Assembly: GCA_937872275.1 (NCBI GenBank)
Contig: CALMSE010000216.1
Span: 1 to 6,384 of the forward strand
Source: an uncultured Leucobacter sp.
Lineage (GTDB): Bacteria > Actinomycetota > Actinomycetes > Actinomycetales > Microbacteriaceae
Direction: 5' to 3'
Length of the DNA stretch: 6,384 nucleotides
Shown piece by piece: positions 1 to 5,207 of the stretch (position 1 is its first letter; the number at the start of each line of letters is the position of its first letter). Under the pieces are notes generated by a model. That model did not search any database. It was not told where the DNA came from and saw only the letters and a program-made list of their open reading frames with translations. Position numbers and translations under genes: made by a program.

Positions 1-639
1 TCGCTGCTCGGCCGGCTCGGCCCGGGCGGCCTGCGCGCGACCGAGGCGGCGATCCTGCAGCTCACCGGCATCGCGAGGAAGCGGCACCCGGGCCTGCCGC
101 TCATCATGTTCGGGCACTCCTGGGGCTCGCTCATGACGCAGCGGATCCTGAACCGCGAGCCGCGGGCCTTCGACGCCGTGGTGCTCTCGGGCACGGCGTT
201 CCGCACGCCGCGCTTCATGGAGAGCGGCGACCTCAACGCTCGCTGGAAGCAGCCGCGCCCGGACGGCACCGAGCCGAACGGCTTCGAGTGGCTGAGCCGC
301 GAGCCGGAGACCTCGGAGGCGTTCATCGCGGATCCGCTGTGCTTCGGGGCCGACATCCTGAAGCTCTTCGGGCTCGCCGACGGGCTGCGTCTCTTCGGCA
401 CGCCCGCCGCCGGGCTCGCGCCCGAGGTGCCGATCCTCATCGTCGCGGGGAGCGAGGATCCGCTCAGCCGAGGCGACGGCAGGCAGCGGCTCGCCGCCGC
501 GTACCGGAAACGGGGCGTGCGCGAGGTGACGGTGCGCGAGCACCCCGAGGCGCGCCACGAGTTGCTCAACGAGACGAACCGCGACGAGGTCACCGCCGAG
601 ATCATCACCTGGATGCTGGAACGGGTCGGTGCGGGGTAG
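1..639 (+). CDS. alpha/beta hydrolase, lysophospholipase/monoacylglycerol lipase type (5' end missing)
   Basis: The frame is open from the first base of the window, so the N-terminus lies outside; 212 residues remain before the TAG stop. The nucleophile elbow GHSWGS is at fragment residues 38-43 (Ser40). The acid is in the AGSEDPL strand-loop (Asp153), and the catalytic His is in the ARHELLNE segment (His186), giving the full Ser-Asp-His triad of the S33/Hydrolase_4 fold. A cap region lies between about residues 60 and 140. Family members are usually about 300 residues, so roughly 90-100 are missing, including the oxyanion-hole strand. Proteins with this motif set hydrolyse ester bonds of monoacylglycerols or lysophospholipids, usually in the cytosol or at the membrane face. 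The exact substrate cannot be read from sequence. A close alternative is a generic carboxylesterase. The fold call is secure and the substrate call is inference. Confidence 0.85.
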   Translation, partial: SLLGRLGPGGLRATEAAILQLTGIARKRHPGLPLIMFGHSWGSLMTQRILNREPRAFDAVVLSGTAFRTPRFMESGDLNARWKQPRPDGTEPNGFEWLSREPETSEAFIADPLCFGADILKLFGLADGLRLFGTPAAGLAPEVPILIVAGSEDPLSRGDGRQRLAAAYRKRGVREVTVREHPEARHELLNETNRDEVTAEIITWMLERVGAG

Positions 640-650
640 CTCGGAGGCGA

Positions 651-695
651 ACGCCCTGGCGCGGGGCGTACGCCCTGGCGCGGGGCGTACGCCCT
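651..695. repeat. 19-bp tandem repeat, 2.4 copies, each able to form a hairpin
   Basis: The unit acgccctggcgcggggcgt occurs at 651-669 and exactly again at 670-688, followed by a partial third copy (acgccct, 689-695). Each unit has the inverted arms ACGCCC and GGGCGT around a 7-base loop. It starts 11 bases after the stop of the hydrolase gene, where a terminator would be expected, but there is no T tract. It may act as a tail-less actinobacterial terminator for the hydrolase transcript. The rest of the gap up to 808 holds the inverted repeat and promoter listed separately and no credible small gene. Confidence 0.6.
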
Positions 696-726
696 CGACG
701 CGCATGCAGATCATCCGGTGGTGGGA

Positions 727-782
727 GTTCAGCCGGATGGATTTCGTGATTTCGACCGGCTGAACGCCGAGAACCGGCTGAA
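727..782. promoter_or_regulatory. 10-bp perfect inverted repeat plus a third half-site upstream of the lipoate ligase gene
   Basis: GTTCAGCCGG (727-736) is matched by its exact reverse complement CCGGCTGAAC (756-765) across a 19-base spacer. CCGGCTGAA appears again at 774-782, 18 bp downstream on the same strand, just ahead of the proposed -10 element at 796-801. Three copies of one 9-10-mer next to a promoter suggest an operator for an unknown regulator. A stem-loop formed by the first two arms is the alternative, but under the leaderless model the arms lie upstream of the transcription start. Confidence 0.4.
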
Positions 783-795
783 GTGCGGGCGGGCG

Positions 796-801
796 TACGC
801 T
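796..801 (+). promoter_or_regulatory. -10 element (TACGCT) for a probable leaderless lipoate ligase transcript
   Basis: TACGCT fits the actinobacterial -10 pattern TAnnnT and ends 7 bases before the ATG at 809. Transcription would therefore begin at or within a base or two of the start codon. No purine-rich Shine-Dalgarno sequence is seen at normal spacing, which agrees with leaderless translation. No good -35 element is visible. Confidence 0.45.
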
Positions 802-808
802 AGAGCGC

Positions 809-1873
809 ATGGAGGCGCAGCGACACCACGGCGAGTACAAGGTTCCGGGCGGCAAGCTGGTGGTGGTCGACTTCGGGGTCGCGGACGGCGCCATCTCGGG
901 CTTCAGCCTCTCGGGCGACTTCTTCCTCGAGCCCGACGACGTGCTCGGCAGCATCAACGACGCGGTGGACGGCCTGCCCGCCGACACGACCATCGAGTGG
1001 GTGGCCTCGGCCGTGCAGTCGGCGCTGCCGACGGGCGCGCAACTGCTCGGCATCACCCCCGAGGCCGTCGGCGTCGCCGTGCGCCGGGCGCTCACGGGCG
1101 CGGCCCAGTGGCGCGACTACGACTGGAGTATCGTGCGCAGCCGCGCGATCTCGCCCATGCAGAACGCGGCTCTCGACGAGGCGCTCACCGCCCAGGTCGG
1201 CCGGGGCGAGCGCGGCCCCACGCTGCGCATCTGGGAATGGGACCGCCCGGCGGTCATCATCGGCAGCTTCCAGTCGGTGCGCAACGAGGTCGACGAGGCA
1301 GAGCTCACGGCGCGAGGCGCGCAGCTCGTGCGGCGCATCTCGGGCGGCGGCGCCATGTTCATGGAGCCCGAGGCGTGCATCACCTACTCGCTCTACGCGC
1401 CCGGCGAACTCGTGCAGGGCATGGGCTTCGCCGACTCCTACGCCTTTCTCGACGAGTGGGTGCTCGAGGCGCTCAGGTCTCTCGGCATCGACGCGGTCTA
1501 CAAGCCGCTCAACGACATCACGAGCCCGCTCGGCAAGATCGGCGGTGCCGCGCAGAAGCGGCTCTCCAGCGGAGCCGTGCTGCACCACGTCACCATGGCC
1601 TACGACATGGACGCCGAGGCCATGACGCAGGTGCTGCGCATCGGGCGCGAGAAGCTGAGCGACAAGGGCACCACGAGCGCGCAGAAGCGGGTGGACCCCC
1701 TGCGCAGCCAGACCGGCCTCCCGCGCGAGGCGATCATCGAGCGCATGCTCGAGGTGTTCGTGCAGCGGCACGGGGGCGAGCCGGTCGAACTCGATGAGGC
1801 CGCGTACCGCGAGGCCGAGCGGCTCGTCGACGAGAAGTTCTCGACCGAGGGGTGGATCCGGCGGGTGCCCTGA
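809..1873 (+). CDS. lplA: lipoate-protein ligase with N-terminal accessory (LplB-like) domain
   Basis: The enzyme activates lipoate with ATP and transfers it to a lysine of E2/GcvH lipoyl domains in the cytosol. Residues about 7-95 look like the small accessory domain (EYKVPGGKL at 9-17, SGDFF at 35-39, then a helical part). This resembles the separate LplB protein of Thermoplasma or the C-terminal domain of E. coli LplA. The catalytic biotin/lipoate ligase (LplA/LipB) domain follows from about residue 103: RPAVIIGSFQS (146-156), the nucleotide/lipoate loop RRISGGGAMF (175-184), YKPLNDI (231-237) and KIGGAAQKR (243-251), whose Lys243 matches the conserved catalytic lysine. At 354 residues it is close in length to E. 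coli LplA (338), but the domain order is reversed. The ATG at 809 is supported by the accessory domain starting directly after it and by the leaderless promoter. It is convergent with mntR. Octanoyl transfer to another carrier is a possible alternative activity, but the accessory domain favours a ligase. Confidence 0.85.
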   Translation: MEAQRHHGEYKVPGGKLVVVDFGVADGAISGFSLSGDFFLEPDDVLGSINDAVDGLPADTTIEWVASAVQSALPTGAQLLGITPEAVGVAVRRALTGAAQWRDYDWSIVRSRAISPMQNAALDEALTAQVGRGERGPTLRIWEWDRPAVIIGSFQSVRNEVDEAELTARGAQLVRRISGGGAMFMEPEACITYSLYAPGELVQGMGFADSYAFLDEWVLEALRSLGIDAVYKPLNDITSPLGKIGGAAQKRLSSGAVLHHVTMAYDMDAEAMTQVLRIGREKLSDKGTTSAQKRVDPLRSQTGLPREAIIERMLEVFVQRHGGEPVELDEAAYREAERLVDEKFSTEGWIRRVP

Positions 1874-1911
1874 TGCCTGGAAGGCGCCGCCGGGAGCGCG
1901 TCGGGCCGCCC

Positions 1912-1930
1912 CCCGGTCATGCCGGGACCG
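1912..1930. terminator. weak candidate hairpin between the convergent ligase and mntR genes
   Basis: Two overlapping short stems are possible: CCCGG/CCGGG (1912-1916 with 1922-1926) and CGGTC/GACCG (1914-1918 with 1926-1930). Both lie in the 91-bp gap between two stop codons, where a two-way terminator would be expected. The stems are only 5 bp and have no T tract, so this is a weak call. Confidence 0.25.
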
Positions 1931-1942
1931 CTCCGGAAGCCC

Positions 1943-1968
1943 TCCGAACTAGAACCCTTCCGAACTAG
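1943..1968. repeat. 16-bp-period direct duplication at the mntR stop codon
   Basis: TCCGAACTAG occurs at 1943-1952 and again at 1959-1968, and similarity extends slightly beyond on the left. Read on the minus strand, the duplicated segment carries the mntR TAG stop codon (1967-1965) and places a second TAG 16 bases downstream. It looks like a small local duplication at the gene end with no evident function. Confidence 0.5.
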
Positions 1969-2642
1969 TCCGAGGCGATGCCCCACAGGGCATCGGTGGC
2001 GGATCGCCCGAGCGCCAGCACCGCTCCCGTCTCGGCGACGACGACCTCGATGGAGTCGGAGTACGGCGCTCCCGGCCGGGTGTCGAGCAGGGTGCCGAAG
2101 CCGACGCCGTGCTCCTCGAGGTACTGCAGCAGCACCGGATCCGCGTCGGCGATGCGCTCCACACGCACGCGCGAGCCGAGGGGGATGTCGGTGAGCAGCA
2201 CGGCGTCGGGCTGCGTCACCTCCCCGTCGACGCCCGGGATCGGGTCGCCGTGCGGATCGCGGGTGGGGAAGCCCAGGTGCTCGTCGATGCGATCGATCAT
2301 GAAGTCGGAGACCGCGTGCTCGAGCGCCTCGGCCTCGTCGTGCACCTGGTCCCAGCGGTAGCCGAGCGTCATCACGAGGAACGATTCGATGAGCCGGTGG
2401 CGCCGCACCATCGCGACCGCGTAGGAGCGGCCCTCGGGGGTGAGGGCGATGGCGCCGTAGGGCGTGTGCTCGAGGAGGCCCTGGTCGGTCAGCCGCCGCA
2501 CGGCCTCGGAGGCGGTCGACAGCCGCACCCCCGCGCGCTCGGCGAGGGTCGAGAGCGTCACGGCCTCGTCGGACCACTCCTGAAGGGTCCAGACCGCCTT
2601 GAGATAGTTCTGGCTGCTCGCCGAGAGATCCGAAACCGACAC
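1965..2642 (-). CDS. mntR: DtxR-family metal-dependent repressor, MntR type
   Basis: A 225-residue cytosolic, DNA-binding metalloregulator. The N-terminal winged helix-turn-helix spans about residues 8-72 (recognition part STASEAVRRLTDQGLL). The metal-binding/dimerisation domain spans about 75-145, and a C-terminal FeoA/SH3-like domain about 150-222. Ligand positions visible are His82, Glu86, His101, Glu105, Glu108 and His109. Glu105 replaces the cysteine (Cys102) of DtxR/IdeR, as in manganese sensors, and segments such as QEWS, GYRWDQVHDEAE and DPHGDPIPG resemble mycobacterial MntR from memory. The usual N-terminal acidic ligand (Asp8 of B. subtilis MntR) appears to be Asn12 here. The expected role is Mn(II)-dependent repression of Mn uptake, or activation of efflux; no transporter gene is within the window. 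The start is GTG at 2642 with a -10 box just upstream and no Shine-Dalgarno. It lies 54 bp downstream of the surface-protein gene but has its own promoter candidate. Confidence 0.88.
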   Translation of the reverse strand: MSVSDLSASSQNYLKAVWTLQEWSDEAVTLSTLAERAGVRLSTASEAVRRLTDQGLLEHTPYGAIALTPEGRSYAVAMVRRHRLIESFLVMTLGYRWDQVHDEAEALEHAVSDFMIDRIDEHLGFPTRDPHGDPIPGVDGEVTQPDAVLLTDIPLGSRVRVERIADADPVLLQYLEEHGVGFGTLLDTRPGAPYSDSIEVVVAETGAVLALGRSATDALWGIASD

Positions 2643-2649
2643 GGCCGCA

Positions 2650-2655
2650 AGCCTA
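2650..2655 (-). promoter_or_regulatory. -10 element (TAGGCT) for a probable leaderless mntR transcript
   Basis: On the minus strand TAGGCT (TAnnnT pattern) ends 7 bases before the GTG start of mntR. No Shine-Dalgarno-like sequence lies between them, so the transcript probably starts at the initiation codon. No good -35 element is seen; the upstream space is occupied by the GC hairpin of the preceding gene. Confidence 0.45.
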
Positions 2656-2669
2656 GCAAGAACGGATTT

Positions 2670-2691
2670 CCGGCCCCCGGGGCCTGGCCGG
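2670..2691 (-). terminator. GC-rich hairpin after the surface-protein gene
   Basis: CCGGCC (2670-2675) pairs with GGCCGG (2686-2691) around a 10-base GC-rich loop. On the minus strand the stem begins 5 bases after the TGA of the surface-protein gene and is followed by a weakly T-containing stretch (AAATCCGTTCTTG). It is a plausible intrinsic terminator that separates that gene from mntR. Confidence 0.5.
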
Positions 2692-2696
2692 CGACC

Positions 2697-3938
2697 TCAC
2701 GCCGAGCGGCGCCTCGCCAGCAGCAGTCCCGCGAGCCCCAGGGCGAGAAGCGCGACCCCGGCGACCGCCGCGGCCGGGCTTCCGGCGCCCGTGTTCGCCA
2801 GCTGCTGCGGCGCTCCGGGGCCCGCTCCCTCGTCGACCGATCCGCCACCGCCGTTGCCGCCGCCGGTGCCGCCGCCGTCTGCTCCCTCGAACACGTTCGT
2901 CACGGCGACCGCCGCGCCCTCGACCGCGTAGGCCTCCGACACCGTCGCGATCAGGCAGAACGCGGTGTTGGTGCGCTCCGCGGTGAAGACCTGCTCCTGC
3001 GGCGCCCCGCAGGCGCCGCTCGCATCGACCAGGCCGAGGCCAGCCCGCAGGTTCACCTCGACCCCGCCGAACTCGAAGCTCGCGTCCTGTCCACCGGAGA
3101 TGGCGACGCGATCGGCGCACGCGAACGCCGCATTGGGCACGCCCGGCCCCGTGTACTCGCAGTTCGCGGGGTTGGCGATCAGATCTTCCGTCTCATCGAT
3201 GGCGATCGTGTAGACCGGGGTCACCGTTACGACGTCCCCGCTCACGGGGTCGGTGAAGGTGAGCGTGACGCTGAGCGTCGCGTTGTGGAAGCCGCGCTGG
3301 ATCGTCTGGTTGAAGTGCGTCAGCCGGCCGAGCTCGTTGCTGCCGGTGACGAGTGCGAGCGGCGTCGCCGGAGCCGTGTAGCCCAGGCCGCTCTGCGAGG
3401 CGAGGGGGAGCGTGCATTCGCCGGTGAGGGGGTTGCGGCCCGCTCGCATCTCGCTGGTGCCCTGCCCGTTGATGCACTGGATGGCGAGCACGTTGCCGCC
3501 CGCCTCGGGGTTGCGCGTCGGCGAATCGAGGATGCCGGTCGACGCGGTGAGCTCGACCGCCGGGGCGACCACGGCGATCGTGCCCGCGGTGAGGCCGGTG
3601 AGCACGGCCCCGCCGCTGTCGACGGCGTACCCCGCTCGCGCCGCGGGAGCGATGTCGTAGAGGCACGGAGCACCGTCGGGCAGCTCGACGAAGAGCCCGG
3701 AGAAGACGGCGGTGCCCCCGGCGTCGGTGGTGACCTGGGACGCCGCGTCGATGACGCAGTTGGGGCTCGTCACCTCGTAGGCGAAACCGTCGAGCGTGCC
3801 GCCGCCCGTGACCGAGGCGGAGACGGTGATCGCCCCTCTCAGCTCGCTGCGATCCGCGGCGTTGGCCGTGGCGGCGCCGCTCAAGACGAGGAACAGGGCG
3901 CCGAGCGCTGCGATTGCGGCTGCGAACTTGGGGGGCAT
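2697..3938 (-). CDS. secreted cell-wall-anchored surface protein with LANTG sorting signal (choice-of-anchor K-like)
   Basis: A 413-residue exported protein. Residues 1-28 form a signal peptide (Lys4, hydrophobic core 5-23, cleavage likely after the ANA at 25-27). Residues about 34-130 look like a beta-sandwich domain rich in Thr/Val/Gly. Residues about 150-350 form a second domain with GRLTHFNQTI (204-213) and beta-rich VTLTFTDPVSGD; the THFN motif in this setting recalls the 'choice-of-anchor K' family of exported proteins (from memory, moderate certainty). Eight cysteines (61, 92, 155, 175, 260, 274, 310, 328) fall in consecutive pairs, so four disulfides are likely. A Gly-rich linker (352-376) leads to LANTG (380-384), a hydrophobic helix (387-408) and Arg-Arg-Arg. 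The LAxTG form is typical of class E sortase substrates in high-GC actinobacteria. The ATG at 3938 has GGAG 6 bases upstream. No sortase or partner gene is in the window. The function is unknown: adhesin or surface-structure component are guesses. Confidence 0.85.
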   Translation of the reverse strand: MPPKFAAAIAALGALFLVLSGAATANAADRSELRGAITVSASVTGGGTLDGFAYEVTSPNCVIDAASQVTTDAGGTAVFSGLFVELPDGAPCLYDIAPAARAGYAVDSGGAVLTGLTAGTIAVVAPAVELTASTGILDSPTRNPEAGGNVLAIQCINGQGTSEMRAGRNPLTGECTLPLASQSGLGYTAPATPLALVTGSNELGRLTHFNQTIQRGFHNATLSVTLTFTDPVSGDVVTVTPVYTIAIDETEDLIANPANCEYTGPGVPNAAFACADRVAISGGQDASFEFGGVEVNLRAGLGLVDASGACGAPQEQVFTAERTNTAFCLIATVSEAYAVEGAAVAVTNVFEGADGGGTGGGNGGGGSVDEGAGPGAPQQLANTGAGSPAAAVAGVALLALGLAGLLLARRRSA

Positions 3939-3961
3939 AGGAGGCTCCGTCTCGTGGACTT

Positions 3962-3983
3962 CGAAGACGCGATCGCGCCTTCG
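3962..3983. promoter_or_regulatory. 22-bp near-perfect palindrome in the leader of the surface-protein gene
   Basis: Arms CGAAGACGCGA and TCGCGCCTTCG (3962-3972 and 3973-3983) pair at 10 of 11 positions; the only mismatch is 3967/3978. The core GCGATCGC is itself palindromic. It sits 24-45 bases upstream of the ATG at 3938 and downstream of the candidate -10. It could therefore be an operator for a dimeric repressor or a leader-RNA structure. The lack of any loop favours protein binding. Confidence 0.5.
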
Positions 3984-4001
3984 CCCCCTGCTGTCGGATG
4001 G

Positions 4002-4010
4002 AAGATACCA
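4002..4010 (-). promoter_or_regulatory. extended -10 element (TGGTATCTT) for the surface-protein gene
   Basis: On the minus strand TGGTATCTT matches the extended -10 form TGnTAnnnT. Transcription would start near 3995 and give a leader of about 57 bases containing the 22-bp palindrome. No convincing -35 hexamer is present. TAGGAT at 4028-4033 on the same strand is a second, weaker -10 candidate. Confidence 0.4.
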
Positions 4011-4084
4011 CCCGCTCCCCTATTCAGATCCTATCATGACGAAGGATGGTGCATACCCTGCCCATAGCGCCGCCACACCGTCGG

Positions 4085-4103
4085 GGGAGAGAGCCGCTCT
4101 CCC
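4085..4103 (-). terminator. hairpin after the DCC-family gene
   Basis: GGGAGAG (4085-4091) pairs perfectly with CTCTCCC (4097-4103) around a 5-base loop. The stem begins 6 bases beyond the TAA of the DCC-family gene on the minus strand. There is no T tract, so it would be a tail-less terminator of the Lrp-DCC transcript. Confidence 0.5.
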
Positions 4104-4109
4104 GGCCGC

Positions 4110-4577
4110 TTATTCGCCCCCGTCGCCCCCGTCGACCGCGTCGACCCCGTCGACCGCGTCGCAATCCTCGGGATACCGCGCGCACCACGGGGTCGTGCCG
4201 CGCAGCCGGTAGCGGTTCTCGGCCACCCAGCGGTAGGCGCGATCCGCCGCCCACCGCAGCGGCGGCACCCGATAGAGCGGCGCGCAGGCCCGCACTCCCA
4301 GCGCGGCGTCGAAGGCGCGGGCGACCGCCGCGGCGCCGCGATGGCGGATCGGCGGAACCCCGGGCGATCGCTCCTCGAAGGCCCAGGCCGCGTTCCGGGC
4401 CTCCGCCTCCGTGAGACCGAAGCGTTCGAGCACCCCCGGGCGCTGGAAGGGGTGCAGGACGATCCGGCCGCGCCGGTCGAGCAGCAGCAGCCGGTACGCG
4501 GCGCGCGTGCAGAACCCGCACCGCCCGTCGAACACGAGATCGATCGGCGAGCGGCGGCCGGCGCGGGTCTGTGTCAT
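4110..4577 (-). CDS. thiol-disulfide oxidoreductase-like DCC family protein (DUF393)
   Basis: A 155-residue protein with the signature that names the family: hydrophobic strand then VFDGRCGFC (residues 15-23), giving the DxxCxxC motif with Cys20 and Cys23. The downstream LHPFQ segment (41-45), the helical middle and the RWVAENRYRLRG region (116-126) also fit family members, which are usually about 110-150 residues. The CxxC on a short thioredoxin-like core suggests dithiol redox chemistry; no substrate is established for the family as far as I know. Additional cysteines are at 98, 132 and 139. The last 18 residues are an acidic Val-Asp-Gly tail encoded by 9-bp tandem repeats and are probably disordered. 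The ATG lies 24 bases after the Lrp gene's stop on the same strand, so the two are probably co-transcribed. CAGAAT ending 7 bases before the ATG could be an internal promoter; only a weak GGGGG precedes the start. Confidence 0.85.
   Translation of the reverse strand: MTQTRAGRRSPIDLVFDGRCGFCTRAAYRLLLLDRRGRIVLHPFQRPGVLERFGLTEAEARNAAWAFEERSPGVPPIRHRGAAAVARAFDAALGVRACAPLYRVPPLRWAADRAYRWVAENRYRLRGTTPWCARYPEDCDAVDGVDAVDGGDGGE
4121..4165. repeat. 9-bp tandem repeat (cgtcgaccg-like, five units) inside the DCC gene
   Basis: Five consecutive 9-base units beginning cgtcg occupy 4121-4165; the middle three are cgtcgaccg, cgtcgaccc and cgtcgaccg, and the outer two diverge. They encode the Val-Asp-Gly/Ala tail of the DCC protein. 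Changes in copy number would stay in frame. Confidence 0.7.
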
Positions 4578-4601
4578 GCCCCCATTCTGCCCCGGGGCGT
4601 T

Positions 4602-5075
4602 CTACGGCGCCCGCAGCAGCTGCGCCGTGCGGTACGGCACGAGCCGGCGCATGACGATGCCCGTCTCGGTACGGGTGATCCCCTCGATCGCGAGGATCGA
4701 CCCCGCGACGCGGTAGAGGTCGTCCGCGTCGCGCGCCACGACCTCGATGATCAGGTCGGCGGCGCCGGCGATCCCGAGCACCTCGAGCACCTCGGGGATC
4801 GCGGCCAGGTGCTCGCCGACCTCCGCGAGATCGCGCTGCAGCACGGTCGCGTGCACGGAGGCGCGCAACGGGTAGCCGAGGAAGGCCGGATCGATCCGGT
4901 GCTCGAAACCGTGGATCGATCCCTCCTCCGCGTATCTCGCCAGGCGGGATCGCACCGTGTTGCGCGCCAGCCCCGTGCGGGTGGAGAGCATCAGCCCCGT
5001 GGCGTCGGGGTCGTCGATCAGCGCGCCGAGCAGCGCGCGATCGATGCGGTCGGCGATGGCGGCTCGAGTGCTCAC
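4602..5075 (-). CDS. Lrp/AsnC-family transcriptional regulator
   Basis: A 157-residue regulator of normal length for the family. Residues about 7-55 form the AsnC-type winged helix-turn-helix (IDRALLGALIDDPDATG, then the recognition region RTGLARNTVRSRLARY). Residues about 70-148 form the RAM ligand-binding domain, with the effector loop GIAGAADLII (101-110). Lrp proteins form octamers and respond to amino acids or related acids. The GTG at 5075 has AAAGGGG 8 bases upstream on the minus strand, and no in-frame ATG lies nearby. It is divergent from the E1 gene across a 137-bp, AT-rich region, the classic arrangement for a local activator that also autoregulates. In P. putida an Lrp-type regulator (MdeR) controls an E1 gene (mdeB) of the same family. 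An MdeR-like role is inference. Confidence 0.88.
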   Translation of the reverse strand: MSTRAAIADRIDRALLGALIDDPDATGLMLSTRTGLARNTVRSRLARYAEEGSIHGFEHRIDPAFLGYPLRASVHATVLQRDLAEVGEHLAAIPEVLEVLGIAGAADLIIEVVARDADDLYRVAGSILAIEGITRTETGIVMRRLVPYRTAQLLRAP

Positions 5076-5104
5076 GATGATCGCCCCTTTCCGTCTCTTC
5101 CGTG

Positions 5105-5127
5105 CAGATATGAGCAGAATGATCAGA
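5105..5127. promoter_or_regulatory. phased CAGA motifs, candidate Lrp operator
   Basis: CAGA occurs at 5105-5108, 5115-5118 and 5124-5127, 10 and 9 bases apart, so all three lie on nearly the same face of the helix. They sit inside the most AT-rich stretch of the window, between the divergent Lrp and E1 genes and just downstream of the candidate Lrp-gene promoter. Lrp proteins wrap DNA over phased, degenerate sites, which fits. The exact site is inference. Confidence 0.4.
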
Positions 5128-5156
5128 ATTTTATCGACTCTTGCGTTCAGTGTATC
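5128..5156 (-). promoter_or_regulatory. sigma-70-type promoter for the Lrp-DCC operon
   Basis: On the minus strand GATACA (5156-5151), a 17-base spacer and TAAAAT (5133-5128) form a promoter with a good -10 (5 of 6 to TATAAT) and a weak -35. Transcription would start near 5121, giving a leader of about 45 bases before the GTG, across the phased CAGA motifs. No equally good plus-strand promoter for the E1 gene was found, which fits a need for an activator. Confidence 0.5.
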
Positions 5157-5198
5157 CGCATGTTTGCATGGGGCACCAGGAAGCGCACATGCGCGACC

Positions 5199-5207
5199 GG
5201 AGAGGAG
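5199..5207 (+). promoter_or_regulatory. ribosome binding site choosing the GTG start of the E1 gene
   Basis: GGAGAGGAG ends 5 bases before GTG (5213) and 11 before ATG (5219), so GTG is the preferred start. A third in-frame start, ATG at 5189, has AGGAAG (5178-5183) 5 bases upstream and would add eight residues; it is the main alternative. Confidence 0.55.

Noticed and set aside
651..695. CRISPR array
   Set aside because: The units abut with no spacers, and there are fewer than three full copies.
718..1797. Plus-strand frame overlapping the lipoate ligase gene in another frame, and a matching minus-strand frame at 800-1771
   Set aside because: Both give Arg/Ala/His-rich or Leu/Glu/Arg-rich composition without domains, while the frame at 809-1873 carries all ligase motifs.
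3412..3660. Small plus-strand frame inside the surface-protein gene
   Set aside because: It is a short antisense frame with no ribosome-binding site and is explained by GC-rich codon structure.
2109..4067. Long plus-strand open frame (652 codons) across mntR and the surface-protein gene
   Set aside because: It lies antisense to two genes with clear domains, signal peptide and sorting signal. Its own translation is Arg/Gly/Asp-rich low-complexity sequence typical of the opposite strand of GC-rich genes.
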